A DNA stretch of 64,000 nucleotides from a virus (IMGVR_UViG_3300028829_003841:1-64000), one strand, 5' to 3'. Shown: positions 42,782 to 48,876, counted from the first letter of the stretch. A program made the numbers and translations. Notes: a model not told the origin generated them from the sequence alone.

Positions 42782-42810
42782 GAGAAATCGTATATCATAA
42801 TATAAAGTTA

Positions 42811-43242
42811 TTAATCTTTAAAATCACTTGGATCAGCAGTAACACCATATCCATCTTTGTATGTCCAGATGGGGATATAAAAGTCTTCAATAAAGGAGTC
42901 ACCAAATTCATCGTTACGAAAGGCATGAACAGACTCGTATCCATCGTATCGTCCAGAGAAACCAACTTCTAGGCTCATAACATCCACATTAGGACTAGCA
43001 TGTATCGCCTTCATAGCATCGTTAACCATGTCCTGAACGTCTTTCTTGGAAAACTTGCTCAATGATTGTTCTTCATTACCAGCAAACTTGATATTGACAC
43101 CAGCACGATCATATAAATTACCATCACGATCAGATGCAACCAGATCAACACCACCAACAACAAACCCATAGGTCTTCTTAGCTCGTTTGTAGTGCTTACT
43201 TACAATCTTAGCAACCGCTTGTTTGATAGGTGAGTATTTCAT
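42811..43242 (-). CDS. Unknown early protein (143 aa)
   Basis: Basic N-terminal helix (KYSPIKQAVAKIVSKHYKRA), a GFVVGGVDLVASDRDGNLYD strand region and a second half with VEVGFSGRYDGYESVHAFRN-like sequence. A GGAG site precedes the ATG. It is the single gene behind promoter copy 5 before promoter copy 4. The function is unknown. Confidence 0.6.
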   Translation of the reverse strand: MKYSPIKQAVAKIVSKHYKRAKKTYGFVVGGVDLVASDRDGNLYDRAGVNIKFAGNEEQSLSKFSKKDVQDMVNDAMKAIHASPNVDVMSLEVGFSGRYDGYESVHAFRNDEFGDSFIEDFYIPIWTYKDGYGVTADPSDFKD

Positions 43243-43284
43243 CAGTTATAATCTCCAATTAATAGAATCATTAACAACAAGAGC

Positions 43285-43312
43285 AGTATACCAGAATCTA
43301 TGTGGATGTCAA
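43285..43312 (-). promoter_or_regulatory. Early sigma-70-type promoter, copy 5
   Basis: TTGACA at 43307-43312, 16-bp spacer, extended TGGTATACT with the -10 at 43285-43290. The -35 and following bases also encode the last residues of the upstream gene (LTST-stop). Confidence 0.82.
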
Positions 43313-43894
43313 GGCATTTTCTTCAAAATATCCACTTACATATCCATGACTATTAACGACCAAACGTAGAACAGCAGAGTTACTATGATCATACAAAATC
43401 TTATCAGCACTAGACAAAGATATCGGAACCCACTGTCCAAAGGCTTCGATATGAATTTTGTAATCATATTTGATATAACGATCAACCACATATTTCATAT
43501 CAGCACGATCCTGAAACACAATAGGATTTGTCATTACAATAGGATTTCCGGGGGCAACAATCTGAAACTCAGAACAAATAACAGTTCCGGGTGGGCATTG
43601 TCCAATTGTCCAAGACGTTTTCGATCCGTATTCAGTAAAATATAAAACAGTTTTCTTTGACTTGCGTATATCTACTTCATAGGCAACAATATTTGATTGT
43701 TCCTTATTAGACAAAGTAGGCGCAATCAGGTTATAGAACAAACACAAATGATCAATACTCTTGAATGCTGTAAACGGTCCACAACCATCAGCAGGTGTCA
43801 CAATGTATTTCGGATCGTACACCAGTTCGTTCCAAGTTGAAATTGGTCCAAGTTTATTATTAGGTAATTTTCTAAATAATTTGTATGCTTTCAT
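43298..43894 (-). CDS. Unknown early protein (198 aa)
   Basis: I start at the ATG at 43894 (MKAYKLFRKLPNNKLGPIST) with AGGAG upstream. The N-terminal hydrophobic strand plus GPFTAFKSIDHLCLF, VAYEVDIRKSKKTVLYFTEYGS and CPPGTVICSEFQIVAPG give a beta-rich domain of a kind common in phage early genes (DUF7666-like layout). Its 3' end overlaps promoter copy 5. The function is unknown. Confidence 0.6.
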   Translation of the reverse strand: MKAYKLFRKLPNNKLGPISTWNELVYDPKYIVTPADGCGPFTAFKSIDHLCLFYNLIAPTLSNKEQSNIVAYEVDIRKSKKTVLYFTEYGSKTSWTIGQCPPGTVICSEFQIVAPGNPIVMTNPIVFQDRADMKYVVDRYIKYDYKIHIEAFGQWVPISLSSADKILYDHSNSAVLRLVVNSHGYVSGYFEENALTST

Positions 43895-43914
43895 ATGTAT
43901 GTCTCCTTTAATTA

Positions 43915-44163
43915 TTAATGATCGAGAACAGCATAATAACGACACATGTGAAAATTATGTTGTTCTTTTTTTCGGCCCTCTAGAACATCCATCGAACCAC
44001 GTTCAGGAAACGAACTCCAACCACTTGCAAAATTTGACATAGCAACACTCTTGGAAACGGCAGTATCATGCCAGTCAAAATACGGGTCATCACGAAAAAT
44101 ATCATCCAGAAATTCTTCCAGTTCTTCGTCACCTTCGTATATGTTCATCCATTTATCAAACAT
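43915..44163 (-). CDS. Unknown small acidic early protein (82 aa)
   Basis: The start is placed at the ATG at 44163 (MFDKWMNIYEGDEELEEFLD) after GGGAG, giving 82 aa. Acidic N-terminal helix followed by WHDTAVSKSVAMSNFASGWS and a Cys-His end. It overlaps the 60-aa zinc gene by 8 bases. The function is unknown. Confidence 0.58.
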   Translation of the reverse strand: MFDKWMNIYEGDEELEEFLDDIFRDDPYFDWHDTAVSKSVAMSNFASGWSSFPERGSMDVLEGRKKEQHNFHMCRYYAVLDH

Positions 44164-44338
44164 GATACTCCCAATAAGATCGATCAGACATGTTATTATC
44201 AGCAACAGCACAAGACCGATGTGCCAGTTCGATATAATCAAGATCACCTTCTATATCCAGTACAATATGATCAGCAACCATATCAGAGGAATACATATAA
44301 TCCAGAATAGCGGAACCACAAAGCGCACAATAAGTCAT
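44156..44338 (-). CDS. Small CxxC protein (60 aa)
   Basis: The product starts MTYCALCGSAILDYMYSSDM; C4 and C7 with C43 (HRSCAV) could coordinate zinc. The ATG follows a CGGAG site. It is the first gene after promoter copy 6. The function is unknown. Confidence 0.62.
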   Translation of the reverse strand: MTYCALCGSAILDYMYSSDMVADHIVLDIEGDLDYIELAHRSCAVADNNMSDRSYWEYHV

Positions 44339-44391
44339 GAGAGTTTCTCCGTGAAAATAGGTTATCTAAACAACATCATCAAAACAAGATC

Positions 44392-44419
44392 AGTATACCA
44401 GAATCCAAATGGATGTCAA
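44392..44419 (-). promoter_or_regulatory. Early sigma-70-type promoter, copy 6
   Basis: TTGACA at 44414-44419, 16-bp spacer, extended TGGTATACT with the -10 at 44392-44397. The TGA stop of the 44416-44682 gene lies inside the -35 box. Confidence 0.82.
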
Positions 44420-44682
44420 GAGAAATCGTATATATCATAATCAACAACAATTTCATAGTCGTCATTATCTTCTAGTTCAAGATTTAACTGCATCTTCAAA
44501 TACTTGTCACTTAATACTCGTTCTCCACAGTGGTATGCATGACAAGAAACCTTCGAATAAAAATCATATAGTTCATTTGTTTTAATATGGGGGGTCCAAC
44601 TTGGAAGTGTGGCTCGGTCTTGGTCTCGTAACATTTTGTCGTGTGCGATTGCTGTTGTATCGTAATTATATAACATCATCAT
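44416..44682 (-). CDS. Unknown early protein (88 aa)
   Basis: I start at the ATG at 44682 (MMMLYNYDTTAIAHDKMLRD), after GGAGG. Helical N-terminal half (DQDRATLPSWTPHIKTNELY), a YSKVSCHAYHCGERVLSDK stretch with Cys/His, and an acidic end. Overlaps the stop of the 55-aa gene upstream. The function is unknown. Confidence 0.58.
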   Translation of the reverse strand: MMMLYNYDTTAIAHDKMLRDQDRATLPSWTPHIKTNELYDFYSKVSCHAYHCGERVLSDKYLKMQLNLELEDNDDYEIVVDYDIYDFS

Positions 44683-44846
44683 TGCCTCCAAATGAGTTTG
44701 AATGATTCACACTGAAGATCACGAAAGGTATCATAACCATATTTCGCAATCAACTTTTCACGGTATTCATTGTAAGAGTTATGAGTATATTCACCAATTA
44801 ACAGCGTATAAAGCGTTTCGATTTCTACTTGTCGTTTAATAAACAT
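44679..44846 (-). CDS. Small unknown early protein (55 aa)
   Basis: A gene starting at the ATG at 44846 after AGAGGAAC. The product begins MFIKRQVEIETLYTLLIGEY and is helical and aromatic-rich (SYNEYREKLIAKYGYDTFRD). The end carries the GGAGG ribosome-binding site of the next gene. The function is unknown. Confidence 0.6.
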   Translation of the reverse strand: MFIKRQVEIETLYTLLIGEYTHNSYNEYREKLIAKYGYDTFRDLQCESFKLIWRQ

Positions 44847-44866
44847 GTTGTTCCTCTCTATATATA

Positions 44867-45307
44867 TTAGACAATTTCAAAGATATGTACGAGTTTCTTG
44901 TTACGTCCATTATAATCAGATATTACAGAAGTATTATTTTGATCAGCAACAATTCCTGATTGAACAACCTGTGCATGGCCCGTAGTAACAACAAGATATT
45001 TCTTGTTCGGATCAGCTTCACACATAGCCCATTTTTTAAGTGTGTTATTGCGAAAGAACCAACTACGGGATTCATGTTTGATATTGAAGTGTTTCATCAA
45101 TTCCAGTAGCAAGTTCATAGAAACCGATCCTTTCCAGTTACCACGTTTGTTTCCAAGCTTTTTACATACATTCGTTACATGATTAATAGGAGTTTTCGTA
45201 ATAATGGCAACAGAAGCCAAAGCACAATTTCCTTGCCCACCAAAAACTCCAAGATTTTCTTTCAACACATGCATATCATCAATTGCTAATGTATTTTCAA
45301 CATTCAT
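44867..45307 (-). CDS. Papain-like cysteine-protease-fold candidate B (146 aa)
   Basis: A paralogue of 42283-42711. C28 in GNCALASVAIITK, H111 in TTGHAQVVQSG and D122 in VADQNN are the likely triad; the nucleophile sits at the start of a helix as in C39/papain-like peptidases, and H precedes a Q-V-V strand in both copies. It overlaps the next gene by one base. The mature role (protease, deamidase, deubiquitinase-like) is unknown. Confidence 0.62.
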   Translation of the reverse strand: MNVENTLAIDDMHVLKENLGVFGGQGNCALASVAIITKTPINHVTNVCKKLGNKRGNWKGSVSMNLLLELMKHFNIKHESRSWFFRNNTLKKWAMCEADPNKKYLVVTTGHAQVVQSGIVADQNNTSVISDYNGRNKKLVHIFEIV

Positions 45308-45624
45308 TATTTTTGATCTCCTTCCATTCTGAAATTAACTTGATCAGCAACAAACTTCTCATAACCAGCAACAGAAACTTCGTATCCACCATCACGCAAC
45401 CATTTTTTGATACTATCAGCAACATAACCTTTGGATTTAAGAATGCCGTGAGGAGATTCACCAGCATCATATCGCTCGAAGTATTCAGCCGGAGAAAAGT
45501 TTTTGATTAGGAAAGAAAGAAATCCGGGTTTGTTGGACCTCATGTGTTTGAACCGGGCAACAAATTTGTCACCGTACATCAGATATCCACCATGATAGTT
45601 GAAGTTTTTTCGGTCAAATTTCAT
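45307..45624 (-). CDS. Unknown early protein (105 aa)
   Basis: The ATG at 45624 (MKFDRKNFNYHGGYLMYGDK) has AGGAG at good spacing. An upstream ATG exists near the transcription start as in the 39-kb operon. N-terminal beta strands (KFVARFKHMRSNKPGFLSFL), then helices (GYVADSIKKWLRDGGYEVSV). The leader shows a repeat of the copy 1 leader. The function is unknown. Confidence 0.6.
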   Translation of the reverse strand: MKFDRKNFNYHGGYLMYGDKFVARFKHMRSNKPGFLSFLIKNFSPAEYFERYDAGESPHGILKSKGYVADSIKKWLRDGGYEVSVAGYEKFVADQVNFRMEGDQK

Positions 45625-45671
45625 CGTGTTTTGATCTCCTGTAGTTGAATCGTTATCAATCATGTTCAACA

Positions 45672-45699
45672 AGTATACCAGAGTTTTATTCGATGTCAA
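45672..45699 (-). promoter_or_regulatory. Early sigma-70-type promoter, copy 7
   Basis: TTGACA at 45694-45699, 16-bp spacer, extended TGGTATACT with the -10 at 45672-45677. TTGACATCGAATAA also encodes L-D-I-E-stop of the upstream gene. Confidence 0.85.
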
Positions 45700-45898
45700 G
45701 GTCTAAATCAATGCCCTGCATAATTTCTTTTTTCGTTCCACCAGAATATTTTGATCGCATATCAGAATGCTCTCTACTGGTCCATGCATTCCAGTATTTG
45801 GGTGGAACATTGTGATGACGATATATCGTAACGCCACGATAGAGATAGATGCCTGATTCGATTTTTTTAGCACTGTTTTTGTTTTTCATCATCGTCAT
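45686..45898 (-). CDS. Unknown small early protein (70 aa)
   Basis: The product starts MTMMKNKNSAKKIESGIYLY (an alternative start at the third Met is possible). Core: RGVTIYRHHNVPPKYWNAWT, a pattern of short phage proteins with Y-R-G/H and W. Its last codons double as the -35 region of promoter copy 7. First gene of the leftward run after the gene-poor island. Confidence 0.62.
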   Translation of the reverse strand: MTMMKNKNSAKKIESGIYLYRGVTIYRHHNVPPKYWNAWTSREHSDMRSKYSGGTKKEIMQGIDLDLDIE

Positions 45899-45935
45899 CT
45901 CTCATCATCCTCATCAAAAGAATTAATATGTACAT

Positions 45936-45963
45936 AGAATACCAGAATCCTAGAAGATGTCAA
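45936..45963 (-). promoter_or_regulatory. Early sigma-70-type promoter, copy 8
   Basis: TTGACA at 45958-45963, 16-bp spacer, TATTCT at 45936-45941, like copy 4. It precedes the 45686-45898 gene. Confidence 0.78.
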
Positions 45964-46074
45964 GCAGAATCGGAGAATAATTCGGGGTTCAAAAAGTGCT
46001 ACATTTTGTAGCATATTTATTTAATGGTCCAGAATAGTCGAAGTGGGTAAATGTGCTTGTTGATAGTGCATAGA

Positions 46075-46114
46075 GGAAATGACAGGAAATGATAGGTAAT
46101 GACAGGTAATGACA
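46075..46114. repeat. Four-copy 10-bp tandem repeat
   Basis: Direct units GGAAATGACA, GGAAATGATA, GGTAATGACA and GGTAATGACA abut one another and end at a TAGTCG site. It could bind a protein or arise by slippage; it encodes nothing evident. Confidence 0.85.
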
Positions 46115-46268
46115 GGAATAGTCGAAGTTACCTATCCTTCCTCTGCAAAACCCGACTATTCTCAGAACTACGCCCAAAATAACTCATAGCCCAAAATAAC
46201 TCATCACGCCTAATTTAGCATATATATACCTGCTTTATCATAGATAGTCGGGTTTGTCAAGCTTTAAA

Positions 46269-46293
46269 TGAAAGTTACGGGTGATAACTTTCA
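46269..46293. repeat. TGAAAGTTA hairpin, copy 2
   Basis: TGAAAGTTA (46269-46277) and TAACTTTCA (46285-46293) enclose a 7-base loop. It directly abuts the -35 of the plus-strand promoter at 46295. Confidence 0.8.
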
Positions 46294-46294
46294 C

Positions 46295-46323
46295 TTGACA
46301 CTGAACAACTCCTGTGATATACT
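46295..46323 (+). promoter_or_regulatory. Sigma-70-type promoter, plus strand
   Basis: TTGACA (46295-46300), 17-bp spacer, TATACT (46318-46323) with extended TG upstream. The transcript would run through the island; no protein gene follows within 300 bases, so a non-coding RNA is possible. Confidence 0.6.
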
Positions 46324-46459
46324 GTAGGTTTATAGTTATGCATATACCAGAAACTGTGCGCTCCATTCCCATTATATATTATATATTCGAAGTTGTCAAG
46401 TGGAAATATTCGTGTAACATTAACTGTTAATGTAAATCTATGCTACGACTTAAACCTAC

Positions 46460-46488
46460 AGTATAGCACATAAAAACCATGATGTAAA
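46460..46488 (-). promoter_or_regulatory. Facing sigma-70-type promoter, minus strand
   Basis: TTTACA (46483-46488), 17-bp spacer, TATACT (46460-46465). It shares TATACTGTAGGTTTA with the opposite promoter at 46295 and would produce an antisense or short RNA running toward it. Confidence 0.5.
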
Positions 46489-46500
46489 GAAAATTCCGGC

Positions 46501-46602
46501 CTATTCTATGTGGCTTCCCTGTATGTGGTTGACCAACTCCGTAAATAACCGCACTTTGGCTCGATCAGTTTACGTGTGCTTATCTTACACTACATAGAAT
46601 AG
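46501..46602. repeat. Long-range 11-bp inverted repeat
   Basis: CTATTCTATGT (46501-46511) and ACATAGAATAG (46592-46602) would pair around an 80-base loop, directly 3' of the tRNA-like gene on its strand. It may be part of a structured RNA processed with that tRNA-like element. Confidence 0.65.
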
Positions 46603-46611
46603 TCGGGTTTT

Positions 46612-46690
46612 TGGACCGCTATCAGAGACTCGAACTCTGAATTGTAACCCGGATTTACAGAGCGTATCGATGCAAATCGTGTTATAGCGG
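46612..46690 (-). tRNA. tRNA-like gene, apparent anticodon CCG (Arg)
   Basis: The acceptor arms CCGCTAT (5' at 46690) and ATAGCGG pair perfectly, followed by T and an encoded CCA. The T arm is CAGAG-TTCGAGT-CTCTG. The anticodon arm is TGTAA-ATCCGGG-TTACA, giving anticodon CCG after U33. Total length is 79 bases. The D region (24 bases) lacks the usual G18-G19 and stable stem, and the variable loop has only about 3 bases. A good promoter lies 22 bases upstream. It may be a decayed or atypical tRNA-Arg, or a tRNA-like RNA. Confidence 0.62.
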
Positions 46691-46711
46691 ATATTTTCAC
46701 TATATTTTTAT

Positions 46712-46740
46712 ATACTATCACACATATTCGGGTTTGTCAA
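46712..46740 (-). promoter_or_regulatory. Sigma-70-type promoter for the tRNA-like gene
   Basis: TTGACA (46735-46740), 17-bp spacer, TAGTAT (46712-46717) with TGA upstream. The expected start is about 15 bases before the 5' end of the tRNA-like gene. Confidence 0.7.
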
Positions 46741-46824
46741 GAGGGTTTTTGTAAAAACCGAATATCGTTATTCCTGCACTCTCAGCCAATATCTCCCTAG
46801 CTGAAAGTTGGTAAAAAGTCCTTA

Positions 46825-46992
46825 TCAATCCATCAAGAATAGTACTCCAGCCAAAACATAACCAAGCTGTCCGGTGGCTATTCCATACACAACGAGAATC
46901 CATCCTAATATATCCAAAGTCATGATTTCCTCTCTCGGTTCACCACAGAGCAAATAAGCAACGAGAATACATCCTAATATATCCCAAATCAT
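46825..46992 (-). CDS. Two-segment membrane protein with internal repeat (55 aa)
   Basis: It starts at the ATG at 46992 (MIWDILGCILVAYLLCGEPR). A second in-frame ATG follows a GAGAGGA site and gives MTLDILGWILVVYGIATGQL. The 28 bases after each Met are repeated (26 of 28 identical). Products are hydrophobic, one or two membrane spans, and the second could be made independently. It overlaps the 68-aa gene upstream by 4 bases. The function is unknown. Confidence 0.6.
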   Translation of the reverse strand: MIWDILGCILVAYLLCGEPREEIMTLDILGWILVVYGIATGQLGYVLAGVLFLMD

Positions 46993-47195
46993 GGTTCGAA
47001 GCTCAGATGCCCACAATTCGGGTCAAGATCACATACTTTCAATGATGTTGGTGGACATCGGCGCAAAATATAATGTAGAGATGTTTCTTTTATTGGTATC
47101 CAGATGTCCGTACCTTTCACCTCTACATATACTTCTCTGAGATTAATAATAACAGGTAAGATTTCATCACCAACATATATAGTCGAGTTATCCAT
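46989..47195 (-). CDS. Unknown small protein (68 aa)
   Basis: The product starts MDNSTIYVGDEILPVIINLR after a GGAGGTG site and has beta-rich sequence (EVYVEVKGTDIWIPIKETSL). Two Cys pairs toward the end (RRCPP, VCDLDPNCGH) might bind a metal. Coupled to the membrane protein downstream. The function is unknown. Confidence 0.6.
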   Translation of the reverse strand: MDNSTIYVGDEILPVIINLREVYVEVKGTDIWIPIKETSLHYILRRCPPTSLKVCDLDPNCGHLSFEP

Positions 47196-47199
47196 AATG

Positions 47200-47355
47200 T
47201 TACCACACCTCCATAGTTACAGGTCCAGTTGGCAATTTGTTCCACTGGTGCGCTACATCAGGCCAGAGCATCAATGGCTCACCATAGTGTAAGACGCTCT
47301 CAAACCAAAAATTAGCTAGGTTAATCTGGTGTGCCAGCAAAGTAGTCGGGTTCAT
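47200..47355 (-). CDS. Unknown small protein (51 aa)
   Basis: A short gene starting at the ATG at 47355 after GGAG. The product begins MNPTTLLAHQINLANFWFES and is Trp-rich (MLWPDVAHQWNKLPTGP). The TAGTCGGG repeat lies within its first codons, so that repeat is not solely intergenic. It ends within the ribosome-binding site of the next gene. The function is unknown. Confidence 0.6.
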   Translation of the reverse strand: MNPTTLLAHQINLANFWFESVLHYGEPLMLWPDVAHQWNKLPTGPVTMEVW

Positions 47356-47384
47356 CTTATTAACTCCGTTTTAAAGCTCGTTTA

Positions 47385-47546
47385 TTATAGTTCAACTACG
47401 ACTATGTTTGGGGAATATCCGTTCAACATCTCGTGGGCTTCGTCTTTACCGAAGTAACCAACTAGCTTCGTACCGGACCAATGTTCAGTAACTCCAGCTT
47501 CCAACCAAGTCACTTCGTATGTTTTTCTCGGTTTTACTTTCATCAT
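47385..47546 (-). CDS. Unknown small protein (53 aa)
   Basis: Starting at the ATG at 47546 (MMKVKPRKTYEVTWLEAGVT) with AGGAG upstream. Compact alpha/beta sequence (TEHWSGTKLVGYFGKDEAHE, then LNGYSPNIVVVEL) of the size of small phage host-interaction proteins. First gene behind promoter copy 9. The function is unknown. Confidence 0.62.
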   Translation of the reverse strand: MMKVKPRKTYEVTWLEAGVTEHWSGTKLVGYFGKDEAHEMLNGYSPNIVVVEL

Positions 47547-47584
47547 TCGATTAACTCCTATAAGCAATCGTTTATCATGTAACC

Positions 47585-47612
47585 AGTATACCAGAGTTTT
47601 GTCTGGTGTCAA
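47585..47612 (-). promoter_or_regulatory. Early sigma-70-type promoter, copy 9
   Basis: TTGACA at 47607-47612, 16-bp spacer, extended TGGTATACT with the -10 at 47585-47590. It precedes the genes 47546 to 46825. Confidence 0.82.
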
Positions 47613-47683
47613 GAGAAATATGTATATAAGTTTGAGCATAGATTTACATTAACAGTGAGTGTAATAACATCAGAAGATAGCTC

Positions 47684-47713
47684 TTGACAGATGTATAATA
47701 TATGTGCTATACT
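47684..47713 (+). promoter_or_regulatory. Sigma-70-type promoter, plus strand
   Basis: TTGACA (47684-47689), 18-bp spacer, TATACT (47708-47713). The predicted transcript covers the TGAAAGTTA hairpin and the TAGTCG hairpin repeats; a non-coding RNA is the likeliest product. Confidence 0.6.
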
Positions 47714-47811
47714 GAGAGTGGAAACTGATTCTTAGATTTACAGTGAATGTTCTGGTATATAAACATGTCACGTAAAGTACTATAAGAGATTAGTCGGGTT
47801 TTGTTTTGAAG

Positions 47812-47837
47812 TGAAAGTTAAGTCGTGCTAACTTTCA
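47812..47837. repeat. TGAAAGTTA hairpin, copy 3
   Basis: TGAAAGTTA (47812-47820) and TAACTTTCA (47829-47837) enclose an 8-base loop. Same stem as at 37074 and 46269. Confidence 0.8.
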
Positions 47838-47907
47838 TTTGGAGTAGACAATTCAGGATTGAGTCGGACCTGTCATGTTGGGCTTGACTTGGAGAGAGAG
47901 CTTGCAA

Positions 47908-47957
47908 AGCCTAGTCGGGCTACTAGAGCCAGCATGGACACAGAGCCTAGTCGGGCT
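47908..47957. repeat. Two 14-bp TAGTCG hairpin repeats
   Basis: AGCCTAGTCGGGCT occurs exactly at 47908-47921 and 47944-47957. Each can fold as AGCC/GGCT with a TAGTCG loop, and flanking CAAAGCC/GGCTTTG can close both into one structure. Confidence 0.8.
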
Positions 47958-48165
47958 TTGCCCAAACCGGAAAAAAAACATTGGGCGAAAGTAGTCGAAG
48001 TTAGAAGCTATTTTGTAACAACTTTTTTATTAGTGTTTTATTCTGTAGGTTTTTCGGTGGGAAACTTCGAATATCTCTCTATCTACCAAATCAAATTCAA
48101 CTATTCTAAAACCGGAAAATCAAAATTTTTTTCGAGCTATATTTTTAGGTTCTGAGAACTTTACT

Positions 48166-48663
48166 TCAGTTGTTGTCTCGTAGTAGTATATCATCTTCTA
48201 TCATTAATTCTATACATCTTGGACAAGTTATCCATTGAGCCATTTGTCTATACGAGATATATGGATATTCCTCTCCATATAGTTTTCCATCTATGGTATA
48301 ACACATAGAAACCAAGTCATACTTACCATCCACAGTAGTCCATGTCTTGATTCCTTTATGATTATATTCTGGTTCTTTCACCTCTTCGTCTGTAGTATAA
48401 TGATCAAAGGCTTTATTAAAATGTTCCTGTCGCAACGAGTCCAGTCTACCAGCAATATCATTAAGTATATCGGATATTAATAAGTCATTATTATTAAGAA
48501 ATATTTCAGGTATGGTAACATCTACCAGTTCACCCGAACATTTATCATATATGAATTTGATATTATGAGTCACATGGTTTTGGATATTATATAATTCATC
48601 AAACTTATCTTTTGACATGTTTTCTAATTCTTCGTTAGTGTAGTCGTCTAAAGTTTTTTCCAT
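48166..48663 (-). CDS. Unknown early protein (165 aa)
   Basis: I start at the ATG at 48663 (MEKTLDDYTNEELENMSKDK) following GGAG; earlier Met codons lie in the preceding small gene. Acidic helical N-terminus, alpha/beta middle (DVTIPEIFLNNNDLLISDIL) and an end with C-x2-C (ITCPRCIELMI). It is the last gene of the long leftward early run. The function is unknown. Confidence 0.62.
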   Translation of the reverse strand: MEKTLDDYTNEELENMSKDKFDELYNIQNHVTHNIKFIYDKCSGELVDVTIPEIFLNNNDLLISDILNDIAGRLDSLRQEHFNKAFDHYTTDEEVKEPEYNHKGIKTWTTVDGKYDLVSMCYTIDGKLYGEEYPYISYRQMAQWITCPRCIELMIEDDILLRDNN

Positions 48664-48667
48664 GATA

Positions 48668-48763
48668 TTATGCTCCATATTTTTCACCTGTTTCAATTGT
48701 TTCCAGTGCGAGTTCATTTGTTAGCATCATTACGCCTAACGCTATGATCTGTTGTTTGGTCAT
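48668..48763 (-). CDS. Very small early peptide (31 aa)
   Basis: ATG at 48763 after AGGAAAAAG; product MTKQQIIALGVMMLTNELAL with an acidic end. It is coupled by an ATGA overlap to the 38-aa membrane peptide. Its small size makes it uncertain, but start signals and tight packing support translation. Confidence 0.5.
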   Translation of the reverse strand: MTKQQIIALGVMMLTNELALETIETGEKYGA

Positions 48764-48876
48764 TTCTTTTTCCTATCTTTTAGGTATATTTGAATAACGT
48801 AATTCAATTCAACCAAAAAATTACCAATGGCAAAAACTCCAATAACCAGAAGTATTTGCAAATAATGATTATCCAT
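48760..48876 (-). CDS. Small membrane peptide (38 aa)
   Basis: ATG at 48876 after a strong GGAGGAG site. One hydrophobic span (LQILLVIGVFAIGNFLVELN), then a basic tail (YLKDRKKK), which predicts the tail in the cytoplasm. The function is unknown. Confidence 0.58.
   Translation of the reverse strand: MDNHYLQILLVIGVFAIGNFLVELNYVIQIYLKDRKKK

Larger units (their letters stand above)
45899..46824. other. Gene-poor early regulatory island, left part
   Basis: No convincing protein gene lies here. It holds promoter copy 8, a four-copy 10-bp tandem repeat, five TAGTCG sites, the TGAAAGTTA hairpin, two facing TATACTGTAGGTTTA promoters, an 11-bp inverted repeat, a tRNA-like gene and its promoter. The short frames inside it follow no ribosome-binding site. 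Confidence 0.65.
47547..48165. other. Gene-poor early regulatory island, right part
   Basis: No convincing minus-strand gene lies here. It holds promoter copy 9, a plus-strand promoter, a copy of the GATTTACATTAACAGT motif that is inverted at about 46,420, the third TGAAAGTTA hairpin, and two 14-bp AGCC-TAGTCG-GGCT hairpin repeats. The plus strand from about 47,720 to 48,000 is more GC-rich than its surroundings and could be a structured RNA. Confidence 0.6.

Noticed and set aside
45989-46177. 62-codon minus-strand frame across the tandem repeats
   Set aside because: TTG start, repeat-derived protein sequence and no ribosome-binding site.
46232-46260. TTGACA before the first TAGTCGGGTT copy as a minus-strand promoter
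   Set aside because: No acceptable -10 box at 16-18 bp (TAAAGC only).
46718-46903. 61-codon minus-strand frame ending in the tRNA-like gene's promoter
   Set aside because: It lies largely across the 3' end of the 46825 gene in another phase, with no ribosome-binding site. The overlap of its stop with the -35 imitates other genes but is not enough.
47859-48155. 98-codon plus-strand frame after the 47684 promoter
   Set aside because: It begins with TTG without a ribosome-binding site, has a composition of translated repeats, and covers hairpin repeats. A non-coding RNA is more likely.
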